This document shows, in pieces, positions 1 through 7,575 of a DNA stretch of 64,000 nt. The notes below the pieces were generated by a model, which was not told the DNA's origin, did no database searches, and worked only from the letters and a program-made list of their open reading frames with translations. The DNA comes from Tsukamurella paurometabola (GTDB taxonomy: Bacteria; Actinomycetota; Actinomycetes; Mycobacteriales; Mycobacteriaceae). Each line of letters begins with the position of its first letter. Positions within the stretch are counted from its first letter, which is position 1. The stretch covers positions 3,566,850-3,630,849 of the forward strand of contig NZ_LR131273.1 of assembly GCF_900631615.1 (NCBI RefSeq). The letters run 5' to 3'. Position numbers and translations under genes: made by a program.

Positions 1-495
1 TCGCTGCCCGACGAGATCACGCAGGCCATGACCCGCGGCGTCGCTCGCGGCGTGGAGGAGAAGGGCTACTACGGCAACGTCGGCGACATGAACCGCTTCC
101 AACAGGGACGCGCCGCCGACGCGATGCTCGGCGCCGCGACCAACGAGGGAGGCGGCGGGGCCGGTGACTTCCTGGGCGCCGGCATGGGCATGGCGATGGG
201 CCAGCAGTTCGCCCAGAACTTCCGGAGCCAGCAGGTACCGGCTCAGGCCGCGCAGCCGGGTTCCGGTGCGGCGCAGTCCGGCCCGCCGCCGCTGCCGAAC
301 GCACAGGTCTTCCACGTGGAGCAGAACGGACAGTCCGCCGGGCCGTTCCCGCTCGAACAGTTGCGCACCATGAACCTCACCCCGCAGACGCTCGTGTGGT
401 CGCCCGCGCTCACCGACTGGACCCCGGCCGGGCAGGTGCCCGCGCTGGCGTCGTTGTTCGGCCGGACTCCGCCGCCGCTGCCGCCGCGGACGTAG
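1..495 (+). CDS. SPFH-family protein with C-terminal GYF domain (3' part only)
   Basis: The gene is open from the first base, so its 5' end lies outside the window. The visible 164 residues begin with a helical stretch typical of the end of SPFH/virion-core-like proteins, followed by a Gly/Met-rich linker (GMGMAMGQQFAQNF) and a Pro-rich segment. Residues about 103-155 form a GYF_2-type domain (FHVEQNGQSAGPFPLEQL) that ends in a Pro tail. GYF modules bind proline-rich peptides, and the next gene starts with a long Pro-rich stretch, so the two products may interact (inference). The next CDS starts 3 bases after the stop, which suggests an operon. SPFH assignment is moderate because that domain is not visible. 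Confidence 0.75.
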   Translation, partial: SLPDEITQAMTRGVARGVEEKGYYGNVGDMNRFQQGRAADAMLGAATNEGGGGAGDFLGAGMGMAMGQQFAQNFRSQQVPAQAAQPGSGAAQSGPPPLPNAQVFHVEQNGQSAGPFPLEQLRTMNLTPQTLVWSPALTDWTPAGQVPALASLFGRTPPPLPPRT

Positions 496-497
496 CC

Positions 498-1766
498 GTG
501 ACCACGCCGCCCCCGCTACCCGGCCGCCCCGGCGGGCAGCCCGGACGACAGCAGCCCCCGCCGTCGCCCGCGCCGCCGCGCCCACCGCAGCCGCCCCGCC
601 CCGCCGACCCCGTGACGGCGCGGTCGGAGCAGCTCGTGCCCGGCGTCCCGTCGGCCAACGACCGCGAGATGCTGCAGGTCACCGAGCAGACGCGCACCTA
701 CCCGTGCGGCAACTGCGGCGACGCGCTGATCTACGACCCGTCGATCGGGAAGCTGCGCTCGCCGAGCTGCGGCAGCACGTACCCGGTGCTCCTCGACACC
801 AGCAAGGTGTTGGTGCCGCACCCGCTGGGGCCCACGATGAACGCGCTCTACGCCCGTGCGGCCTCCGCGGAGCAGGTGCGGGTCGTGGATCACGAGGTCG
901 TGTGCCAGAACTGCGGCGGCCACACCCTGTTCAGCGGCACCCTCACCGCCGTGAGGTGCCCGTACTGCAACACCCCGATCCAGCGCACCGATGTTCAGGC
1001 CGCGCCCGCGCGGCTCCCGGTCGACGGGATCCTCCCGCTGCGGGTGGGCGAGGACCAGGCGCGGCGGAACATCGAGGCCTGGGTGAACAGCCGCTGGTTC
1101 GCGCCGCGCGAGTTCAAGAAGTACCGCGTGCTCGGCTCGTTCACCAGCGTCTACCTCTCGTACTACACCTACGACGCCGAGGTGACCACGGACTACTCGG
1201 GCTCTCGTGGTGTGCACCGCACCCGCCGCGACCGCGACGGCAACATCGAGACCTACACCGACTGGTGGCCGGTGAGCGGACGGGTGCACGACAGCATCCG
1301 GCAGCTCGCCGAGTCCGCCAACACCGGACTCGACTCCGCTCGGGTCCGCGACCTCGAACCGTGGCCGACGGAGCAGTCGGTCACCTACACGCCGGAGTTC
1401 GTCGCGGGTCACCTCGCGCGCACCTACGACGGGGATGCGGCGCAGGTCTTCGAGGCGCAGGCGCGGCCACGGATCGAGGGCATCATCGAGCACACCGTGC
1501 GCCGCGACATCGGCGGCGACGAGCAGCGGATCAGCCGGATGAACCCGGTCTACCACTCGATCGACTTCCTCTACCTGCTCATGCCGGTGTGGCTGCTCAC
1601 CGTGACGTTCGCGAACAAGCCGTTCCAGGTGTTCGTCAACGGCGTGACGGGCGAAGTGCAAGGTCAGCGGCCGTGGAGTGCGATCAAGATCGCGTTCGCG
1701 GTCACCGTCGGCTTGCTGCTGGTCGGGCTCGCGGTGTACCTGTACATGCAGGCTCGCGGCGGGTAG
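498..1766 (+). CDS. Zinc-ribbon, Pro-rich membrane protein
   Basis: 422 residues from a GTG three bases after the upstream stop; the longer reading from 396 overlaps the upstream gene in another frame. The first 45 residues are Pro/Arg-rich. A complete zinc ribbon is made by C136, C139, C154 and C157. An earlier one is degenerate, with C70, C73 and C91 but Ser where the third Cys should be. Two hydrophobic helices lie near residues 355-372 and 398-416, so the C-terminus is membrane anchored. Related actinobacterial genes are often called TFIIB-type zinc ribbon proteins; the function is unknown. It probably works with the flanking SPFH/GYF protein. Confidence 0.75.
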   Translation: MTTPPPLPGRPGGQPGRQQPPPSPAPPRPPQPPRPADPVTARSEQLVPGVPSANDREMLQVTEQTRTYPCGNCGDALIYDPSIGKLRSPSCGSTYPVLLDTSKVLVPHPLGPTMNALYARAASAEQVRVVDHEVVCQNCGGHTLFSGTLTAVRCPYCNTPIQRTDVQAAPARLPVDGILPLRVGEDQARRNIEAWVNSRWFAPREFKKYRVLGSFTSVYLSYYTYDAEVTTDYSGSRGVHRTRRDRDGNIETYTDWWPVSGRVHDSIRQLAESANTGLDSARVRDLEPWPTEQSVTYTPEFVAGHLARTYDGDAAQVFEAQARPRIEGIIEHTVRRDIGGDEQRISRMNPVYHSIDFLYLLMPVWLLTVTFANKPFQVFVNGVTGEVQGQRPWSAIKIAFAVTVGLLLVGLAVYLYMQARGG

Positions 1767-1792
1767 CCGCCGCGGCGGCGAGGAGGTACGTC

Positions 1793-2227
1793 ATGTCGTG
1801 GATCATCGTGGTGCTGCTCGCGGTCGTGGTGCTGGCCGTGCTCGCGGCCACCGGTTTCGCGATCGCGCTCGTACGCAACAGTCGCAGGCAGCAGCGGGCG
1901 GAGGCCGCCATGCCGTTCCCGTCGCGCGCCCCACTGTCGTGGTCCGGTTCGCACGTCCCCGAGGCGCGCCTCCATCGGCGCATCCGCACGGCGCTGCGCG
2001 CCTTCGACCAGCCGGCCGGAGTGCTCTCGGCGGCGCAGCTCGACGCGCAGGTGAGGCTCACCGTCGCCGCCCAGGAGCTCGACGACCGGCTGGTGACGAT
2101 CGCCGCGCTGCCCGAGAGCGAGAAGGCCGCGGCGATCGAGGCCGCCGCAGCCGACGTCGCCGACCTGGAGAAGAGCATCGCCGACACCGTCGTCGTGCGG
2201 CCGCCGTTGCCGCCCACGACGACCTGA
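1793..2227 (+). CDS. Small single-pass membrane protein
   Basis: 144 residues. The ATG at 1793 has a good GAGGAG ribosome site about 8 bases upstream. Residues 4-27 form one strong transmembrane helix (IIVVLLAVVVLAVLAATGFAI) followed by basic residues, so the rest is probably cytoplasmic. The C-terminal 90 residues are Ala/Glu-rich and likely helical. No family was recognised. The spacing (26 bases after the zinc-ribbon gene) puts it in the same three-gene unit as the SPFH/GYF protein. Confidence 0.7.
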   Translation: MSWIIVVLLAVVVLAVLAATGFAIALVRNSRRQQRAEAAMPFPSRAPLSWSGSHVPEARLHRRIRTALRAFDQPAGVLSAAQLDAQVRLTVAAQELDDRLVTIAALPESEKAAAIEAAAADVADLEKSIADTVVVRPPLPPTTT

Positions 2228-2233
2228 CGAAAG

Positions 2234-2256
2234 CTGTCGGGGGCGATCACTAGACT
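2234..2256 (+). promoter_or_regulatory. polA promoter, damage-promoter-like
   Basis: The sequence reads CTGTCGGGG, eight bases, then TAGACT. This matches the RecA-independent DNA damage promoter layout of mycobacteria (TTGTCRGTG-N8-TAnnnT, used with PafBC) at 7 of 9 upstream positions, with exact spacing and an exact -10. The -10 ends 6 bases before the GTG start at 2263, so the polA message is probably leaderless. Damage control of polA is inference. Confidence 0.55.
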
Positions 2257-2262
2257 GCCGGT

Positions 2263-4971
2263 GTGACTTCAGCGAACTCCTCGACCAAGCCCACGATGTT
2301 GCTGATCGACGGGCACTCGATGGCGTTCCGCGCCTTCTTCGCGCTCCCGCTCGACGGCGGCCGCTTCCGCACCAAGTCGGGGCAGCCGACCAACGCGGTG
2401 TACGGCTTCACGTCGATGCTCATCAAGCTCCTCAAGGAGGAGGCGCCGGGGTACGTCGCCGCGGCGTTCGACGTCTCCCGGCAGACCTTCCGCGCCGAGA
2501 TGTACCCCGAGTACAAGGCGCAGCGCAGTTCCGCCCCGGACGACTTCCGCGGCCAGGTGGACGTGGTGAAGGACGTGCTCACCGCCATGGGGATCCCCAC
2601 CATGGCCCAGGAGGGCTACGAGGCGGACGACATCATCGCCACGATGACCACGCAGGCGCAGGCGCAGGGCTTCAAGGTCCTCATCGTCACCGGCGACCGG
2701 GATGCGCTGCAGCTCGTCAACGAGGACGTGACCGTGCTCTACCCGCGCAAGGGCGTCTCGGACCTCACCCGGTTCACGCCCGAGGAGGTCGAGGCGAAGT
2801 ACGGCCTCACCCCGGCGCAGTACCCCGACTACGCGGCACTGCGCGGCGACCCGTCCGACAACCTGCCGGGCATCCCCGGCGTCGGCGAGAAGACGGCGGC
2901 CAAATGGATCCGCGAGTACGGGAACCTCGAGGGCCTGGTCACCAACGTCGACAAGGTCAAGGGCAAGGTCGGCGACTCGCTGCGCGAGAATCTGGCCACG
3001 GTGCAGCTCAATCGGCAGATCACGGAGATGGTCCGCGACATGTCACTGCCCTACGTCCCGGAGGACCTGGCCCTGCAGCCGTGGAACCGCGAGGCCATTC
3101 ACCAGCTGTTCGACGACCTCGAGTTCCGCGTGCTGCGCGAGCGGATCTTCACCGAGCTCGCCAGCACGGAGCCGGAGGCCGACGAGGGTTTCGAGATCTC
3201 GGGCGGCATCGTGGCGCCCGGCACCATCGCCGAATGGCTCGCCGAGCACGGCGCCTCGGGTGCGCGGTCCGGACTCGGGGTGATCGGACCGGAGGTGGTG
3301 GTCGACGGTGACGCGGAGGCCGTCGTCATCGCCGCCCCCGACGGGGAGGGCGGGTACATCGAGCTGTCCTCGCTCACCCCGCACGACGAGGCCGCCCTCG
3401 GCGCCTGGCTGGCGGACGAGGCGCAGCCCAAGGCCGTCCACGAGGCCAAGTGGGCCATGCACGCCCTCGCCAGCCGCGGCTGGACACTCGGCGGTCTCAC
3501 CTCGGACACGGCGATCGCCGCGTACCTCGTGCGTCCGGGCCAGCGCAGCTTCAACCTCGACGACCTCTCGGTGCGGTACCTCCACCGCGAGCTGCGCGTC
3601 GAGGCGGCTGCCGACGACTCGCAGCTCTCGCTCCTCGACGATCCGGACGACTCGGCGGGGGAGAAGGCGCAGCAGGCGATCCTGCGCGCCCGGGCCGTCG
3701 CCGACCTCGCCGACGCGCTGGACGGCGAGCTCGACAACATCGAGTCCCGGCCGCTGCTCGCCGAGATGGAACTGCCGCTGCTTCGCGTACTCGACGTCAT
3801 GGAGGCCACCGGCATCGCGGTCGACACCGCGCACCTCGAGTCGCTGCACGGCGAGTTCAGCGAGCGGATCCGCGCCGCCGAGGCCTCGGCGTTCGAGGAG
3901 ATCGGCGAGCAGATCAACCTCGGCTCGCCGAAGCAGTTGCAGGTGATCCTGTTCGAGAAGCTGGGCCTGCCGAAGACGAAGAAGACCAAGACCGGCTACA
4001 CGACCGATGCCGCGGCGCTCGAGGCGTTGTACGAGAAGGAGCCGCACCCGTTCCTGCAGTACCTGCTGGAGCACCGCGACGCGACCCGGCTCAAGGTCAC
4101 CGTCGAGGGCCTGCTCAAGACCGTCGCCTCCGACGGGCGGATCCACTCCACGTTCAACCAGACGGTGGCGGCCACCGGTCGGCTCTCCTCGACGGACCCG
4201 AATCTGCAGAACATCCCGGTGCGCACCGAGGCGGGCCGTCAGATCCGGCACGCCTTCGTGGCGGGCGACGGCTACGAGACGCTGATGACGGCGGACTACA
4301 GCCAGATCGAGATGCGGATCATGGCGCACCTCTCCGGAGACGAGGGGCTCATCGAGGCTTTCAACACCGGCGAGGACCTGCACAACTTCGTCGGCTCCAA
4401 GGCCTTCGGCGTCCCGATCGACGAGGTCACGCCGGACATGAGGCGCCGGGTCAAGGCCATGTCCTACGGCCTCGCCTACGGGCTCTCGGCGTTCGGCCTC
4501 GCGGCGCAGCTCAAGATCTCGCGGGACGAGGCGAAGGATCAGATGGAGGCGTATTTCGCCCGGTTCGGTGGGGTGCGGGACTACCTCCGGGACGTCGTCG
4601 TCGAGGCGGGGCGCAACGAATTCACCGAGACGATCTACGGGCGCCGGCGGTACCTGCCGGACCTCACGTCGACGAATCGGATGCGGCGTGAGGCCGCCGA
4701 GCGGATGGCGCTGAACGCGCCGATCCAGGGCAGCGCCGCCGACATCATCAAGGTCGCCATGATCCGCCTGGCGGAGCGGATCGCCGCCGCCGGGCTGCGG
4801 TCGCGGATGCTGCTGCAGGTACACGACGAACTCGTCCTCGAGGTCGCCGCGGGCGAGCGGGAGCAGCTCGAAGAGCTGGTCCGCGACACGATGGGCAGCG
4901 CCGCCGAACTGTCCGTCCCGCTGGAGGTCTCCGTCGGCTACGGTCGCAGCTGGGACGACGCTGCACACTAG
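2263..4971 (+). CDS. polA: DNA polymerase I
   Basis: 902 residues, as in mycobacterial PolA (904). It fills gaps in replication and excision repair. The N-terminal about 300 residues form the 5' nuclease, with conserved acidic stretches such as GYEADDIIA and VTGDRDALQLV. The middle proofreading-like domain lacks a recognisable catalytic DxE set, as in other actinobacterial enzymes. The C-terminal polymerase has motif A (MTADYSQIEMRI), the O-helix (RRRVKAMSYGLAYG) and motif C (LLQVHDELVLEV). The O-helix carries Tyr735 where E. coli has Phe762. The GTG start follows a -10 box closely. uvrA and uvrB, also in the window, belong to the same repair pathway. Confidence 0.97.
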   Translation: MTSANSSTKPTMLLIDGHSMAFRAFFALPLDGGRFRTKSGQPTNAVYGFTSMLIKLLKEEAPGYVAAAFDVSRQTFRAEMYPEYKAQRSSAPDDFRGQVDVVKDVLTAMGIPTMAQEGYEADDIIATMTTQAQAQGFKVLIVTGDRDALQLVNEDVTVLYPRKGVSDLTRFTPEEVEAKYGLTPAQYPDYAALRGDPSDNLPGIPGVGEKTAAKWIREYGNLEGLVTNVDKVKGKVGDSLRENLATVQLNRQITEMVRDMSLPYVPEDLALQPWNREAIHQLFDDLEFRVLRERIFTELASTEPEADEGFEISGGIVAPGTIAEWLAEHGASGARSGLGVIGPEVVVDGDAEAVVIAAPDGEGGYIELSSLTPHDEAALGAWLADEAQPKAVHEAKWAMHALASRGWTLGGLTSDTAIAAYLVRPGQRSFNLDDLSVRYLHRELRVEAAADDSQLSLLDDPDDSAGEKAQQAILRARAVADLADALDGELDNIESRPLLAEMELPLLRVLDVMEATGIAVDTAHLESLHGEFSERIRAAEASAFEEIGEQINLGSPKQLQVILFEKLGLPKTKKTKTGYTTDAAALEALYEKEPHPFLQYLLEHRDATRLKVTVEGLLKTVASDGRIHSTFNQTVAATGRLSSTDPNLQNIPVRTEAGRQIRHAFVAGDGYETLMTADYSQIEMRIMAHLSGDEGLIEAFNTGEDLHNFVGSKAFGVPIDEVTPDMRRRVKAMSYGLAYGLSAFGLAAQLKISRDEAKDQMEAYFARFGGVRDYLRDVVVEAGRNEFTETIYGRRRYLPDLTSTNRMRREAAERMALNAPIQGSAADIIKVAMIRLAERIAAAGLRSRMLLQVHDELVLEVAAGEREQLEELVRDTMGSAAELSVPLEVSVGYGRSWDDAAH

Positions 4972-4999
4972 TCATGTGAATATGTGACAGTATGCATTG

Positions 5000-5587
5000 A
5001 TGTACGCCGATCCCTGGTGGAAGAACCGGCGCGTCAGCCGCGGCACCGTCGTCACGGGGCTCGCGCTCTGGGGTGTCTCGATGCTGCACTCGTACCTACG
5101 GCTGAACCTGTGGATCCTCGATCTGGTGATCGTCCCGATCGCATGGACCTGCTTCGTGACGGGGTTCGCGCTCGTGGTGATCGGTTTCGTCCGTGGCGGC
5201 CTCGCCGGCCTCGCCGGTCTGATCGTCGTTCCGGTCATGATCGCCGTGACCGCGATGATCGGCGCCTGGTGGTGGATCGCGCCGCAGTCATGGTTCTCCG
5301 TGCACAGGGCGCTGTACGAACGGGCGCGGACCGTCGACATCGGCGACGACTACTACGCTTACCTACCGATACACCTCCGGTTCCTCACCGAGCGGGGGCT
5401 CGTCTCGAGGAGCGGAACCGACGGCACGATCTTCTTCCCGCAGTGGACGGGCATTCCGGATGACGCCGGAGGCTTCTTCTACAGTCCGTCGGAGAGCCCG
5501 CGGGGGCGCGACATGTACGGGATGATCTGCACGGATCCCGTGTCGCTCGGCGACAAATGGTGGATGTGCGGCATGCGGACCTGGTGA
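5000..5587 (+). CDS. Membrane protein of unknown function
   Basis: 195 residues from the ATG at 5000; a TTG lies one codon earlier and no ribosome site is obvious. Three hydrophobic helices are visible at about 15-31, 38-60 and 66-92. They are followed by a 100-residue, aromatic- and Gly-rich domain that contains two Cys near the end (MICTDP, WWMCGM). No family was recognised. It lies directly upstream of the retron-like ncRNA and is one of two flanking membrane proteins that could be partners of the reverse transcriptase (inference only). Confidence 0.7.
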   Translation: MYADPWWKNRRVSRGTVVTGLALWGVSMLHSYLRLNLWILDLVIVPIAWTCFVTGFALVVIGFVRGGLAGLAGLIVVPVMIAVTAMIGAWWWIAPQSWFSVHRALYERARTVDIGDDYYAYLPIHLRFLTERGLVSRSGTDGTIFFPQWTGIPDDAGGFFYSPSESPRGRDMYGMICTDPVSLGDKWWMCGMRTW

Positions 5588-5656
5588 CAGTCAACGGTGG
5601 CCCTGAGCGCGTCCGGAGCTGTGCATCCCGACTGCGAGGTGTGGCAGTCTGGATTC

Positions 5657-5819
5657 ATGCGACGTCGCTCGGGTGAGGCGGGATCCGCGAGATCCGTCCC
5701 AGCGGTAACCGCTGGGGGCACTGCACAGTTACACCCTGCGTCCCACGCCGGTCCGTGCGCTGCGCGCACCGGGCGGCGCTGCGGGACTCTGTTTCAGGTC
5801 ACCCGAGTGGCGTTCGCAT
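5657..5819 (+). ncRNA. Candidate retron msr-msd ncRNA
   Basis: A 163-nt non-coding element ends 7 bases before the reverse transcriptase start. Its ends pair: 5657-5676 with 5799-5819 gives 20 base pairs with three G-U wobbles and one bulge (core CTCGGGTGA with TCACCCGAG). This matches the a1/a2 repeat of retrons. G5677, just inside the a1 arm, is a possible branching guanosine. Inside are a 5-bp hairpin (5681-5695), a perfect 8-bp hairpin with a TAA loop (5698-5716), and a long hairpin at 5740-5787 that would be the msd. The architecture is read from sequence; retron function is inferred from it and from the adjoining RT. Confidence 0.75.
5740..5787 (+). repeat. Long imperfect hairpin, candidate msd stem
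   Basis: The arms GTCCC (5740-5744) and GGGAC (5783-5787) close the stem. CGCC pairs with GGCG, GTCC pairs with GGGC through one wobble, and GTGCGC pairs with GCGCAC around a 3-base TGC loop. About 19 pairs form, interrupted by small bulges. In retrons such a hairpin, next to the a2 arm, is the template copied into msDNA. Confidence 0.65.
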
Positions 5820-5826
5820 CCCGCGC

Positions 5827-7104
5827 ATGACGGCGGTCGAGATCACCCGGCGCCTGCCGCGGTCGTGGCGACACGCCGTCGCCGATCGCGTCCTTCTTCT
5901 CACGGAGGAGATGTGGACCGCCGACACGATCGCCGCGCTGGTCAGCGGCACCGTCCCGGACGAGTTGGTCGGGCCGGTCGTCGAGGCGCTCCTCGCCGGG
6001 CACCCGCAACCGCCGCTGCAGGTCGTCGACGGGCGCGTGCGGCGACCGAGGACGGCGCCGCTCGTGGCGGCACTCGACGCGGTGCGCATCGCCGAGACCC
6101 TGGAGTCCGGAGGGCCCGTCGATGTACCCGGCCTCGCCCTGCCCGACGTCGCATCGGTTGCGCGCATGCTGGACCTGACGATGCCCGAACTGGAGTGGTT
6201 CGCCGACCACGGGCGGTGGCTTCGGCATGCGCGCCCACCCCTGCGGCACTACCGCGTCGCGCGGATCATCAAGCCGGCAGGCGGATTCCGGCTCATCGAA
6301 GCGCCGAAGCCCCGGCTCGCGGAGGTGCAGCGGCGGATCCTGCGTCGGGTGCTGGACCCCGCGGGCGCACATCCCGCGGCGCGCGGCTTCCGCCCGGGCG
6401 GATCGGTCCTCGCCTACGCATCGCCCCATAACGGCAGTCGTGCGGTGGTCCGGCTCGACCTTCGCGACTGTTTCTCGACGGTGGCGGTGCCCCGCATCCG
6501 GAACGTCTTCCGCCGGTTGGGGTACCCGGCACCGGTCGCGGCCGTCCTTGCGGACCTGTGCACGGTGGCCACGCCCGCGGACGAACTCCGCGGTCTCGAC
6601 CCCTGGCGGGCGGCGACGCTGCGGTCGCGGCACCTGCCGCAGGGGGCGCCCTCGTCGCCCGCATTGGTGAACCTCGCGCTGCACAGGCTCGACGCCCGCC
6701 TGACCGGGCTCGCCCGCGCGCAGGGCGCACGGTACACGCGATACGGGGACGACCTGGCCTTCTCCGGCGCGCTCGAGCCCTCGCTCATCGCGGGCGTGGT
6801 GCCGAAGATCGTCGCGGCGGAGGGCCTCTCGGTGAATCCGCGCAAGACCCGGATCATGCGGGCCGGCGAGCGGCAGGAACTCGCGGGAATGGTGGTCAAC
6901 GCCCGTGCCCAGATCCCGCGGGCCGAGTACGACGATCTGCGCGCCCTGCTGCACAACGCAGCGCGGTTCGGCGCCGAGAGCCAGAACCGCGAGGGACACG
7001 AGGACTTCCGCGCCCACGTCCTCGGCCGGATCGCCTGGGTCGCCCAGGGGAACGAGCGCAGACGCGAGCGCCTCCTCGCCATGGCCGCACGCGTGCGGTG
7101 GTGA
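5827..7104 (+). CDS. Retron-type reverse transcriptase
   Basis: 425 residues from the ATG at 5827; a longer reading from 5755 would run into the ncRNA. About 130 N-terminal residues form a helical extension of a kind also seen in myxobacterial retron RTs. The RT fold follows: APKPRLAEVQRRIL, GFRPGGSVLAYASPH (the N of the retron NAxxH motif is replaced by Y), motif A VVRLDLRDCF with Asp211, LPQGAPSSPALVNL, the catalytic YGDD at 306-309, LSVNPRKTRIM, and AGMVVN where retrons have the VTG motif. There is no maturase or endonuclease domain, so a group II intron is unlikely. Base composition matches the neighbours. It probably makes msDNA from the RNA directly upstream. Confidence 0.9.
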   Translation: MTAVEITRRLPRSWRHAVADRVLLLTEEMWTADTIAALVSGTVPDELVGPVVEALLAGHPQPPLQVVDGRVRRPRTAPLVAALDAVRIAETLESGGPVDVPGLALPDVASVARMLDLTMPELEWFADHGRWLRHARPPLRHYRVARIIKPAGGFRLIEAPKPRLAEVQRRILRRVLDPAGAHPAARGFRPGGSVLAYASPHNGSRAVVRLDLRDCFSTVAVPRIRNVFRRLGYPAPVAAVLADLCTVATPADELRGLDPWRAATLRSRHLPQGAPSSPALVNLALHRLDARLTGLARAQGARYTRYGDDLAFSGALEPSLIAGVVPKIVAAEGLSVNPRKTRIMRAGERQELAGMVVNARAQIPRAEYDDLRALLHNAARFGAESQNREGHEDFRAHVLGRIAWVAQGNERRRERLLAMAARVRW

Positions 7105-7130
7105 CGGGGCTCGACGGGGCCTCGCGAAAG

Positions 7131-7153
7131 CTGTCAGTGCGTCGTGGCATCTT
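7131..7153 (+). promoter_or_regulatory. Damage-type promoter before the membrane protein gene
   Basis: CTGTCAGTG, eight bases, then CATCTT. Against TTGTCRGTG-N8-TAnnnT there is one mismatch in the upstream block, exact spacing, and one mismatch in the -10 (first T is C). Six bases separate the -10 from the ATG, as in other leaderless starts here. Confidence 0.5.
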
Positions 7154-7159
7154 CTGCGC

Positions 7160-7564
7160 ATGAACGACGGAGTGATCACCCTTCTCGGATTGCGGATTCC
7201 GCGCATGCCGAAGCCGGATCCGATGCGGGTCGCCTGGTACGCGCAGGTCCCCGCAGCGGCGGTCATGTTCGCCGCTGCGCTCTCCCCGGTGCGGTTGCCG
7301 ACTGCGGTCATCGGTCTCGGCATCGCCGCCTGCGCCGTCGGTGCGGCGTCCGTGGCCGTCGCTTGGCGGCGTCGACAGATCTCCTCGTTCGCGACGTCCG
7401 CGGCGGCGACCACCTTCGTCCAAGCGCTCCTCAACGTCGTCGTCTTCGTGTCGATGCCTTTCCGGAGCGCCGGCCCGACGATGGAGAGCCGCGTCCTCTG
7501 GGGAGTCTGCGCTGTCGCGCTCGTCGTGACCAGCGCGTTCACCCTCAGCACCTGGCGCCGGTAG
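7160..7564 (+). CDS. Four-helix membrane protein, possible retron partner
   Basis: 134 residues. After a short cytoplasmic start come four hydrophobic helices, at about 24-43, 46-69, 76-98 and 109-130; the ends are Arg-rich. No family was recognised. It lies 55 bases after the RT on the same strand but has its own apparent promoter of the DNA-damage type. Membrane proteins are known effectors in some retrons (for example Ec48), so an effector or partner role is possible but is inference. It could equally be an unrelated small membrane protein. Confidence 0.65.
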   Translation: MNDGVITLLGLRIPRMPKPDPMRVAWYAQVPAAAVMFAAALSPVRLPTAVIGLGIAACAVGAASVAVAWRRRQISSFATSAAATTFVQALLNVVVFVSMPFRSAGPTMESRVLWGVCAVALVVTSAFTLSTWRR

Positions 7565-7575
7565 CGTTGACCGCT

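Noticed and set aside
3043-4968. 641-codon reading opposite polA
   Set aside because: It is an antisense shadow of polA in GC-rich DNA, with no recognisable domain.
5597-5830. 77-codon open frame over the retron RNA
   Set aside because: It lacks a ribosome site, shows no protein-like composition, and is better explained by the structured RNA.
5827-7104. Group II intron or DGR origin for the reverse transcriptase
   Set aside because: No maturase or endonuclease domain, no intron-like RNA around it, and no variable/template repeat pair was seen.
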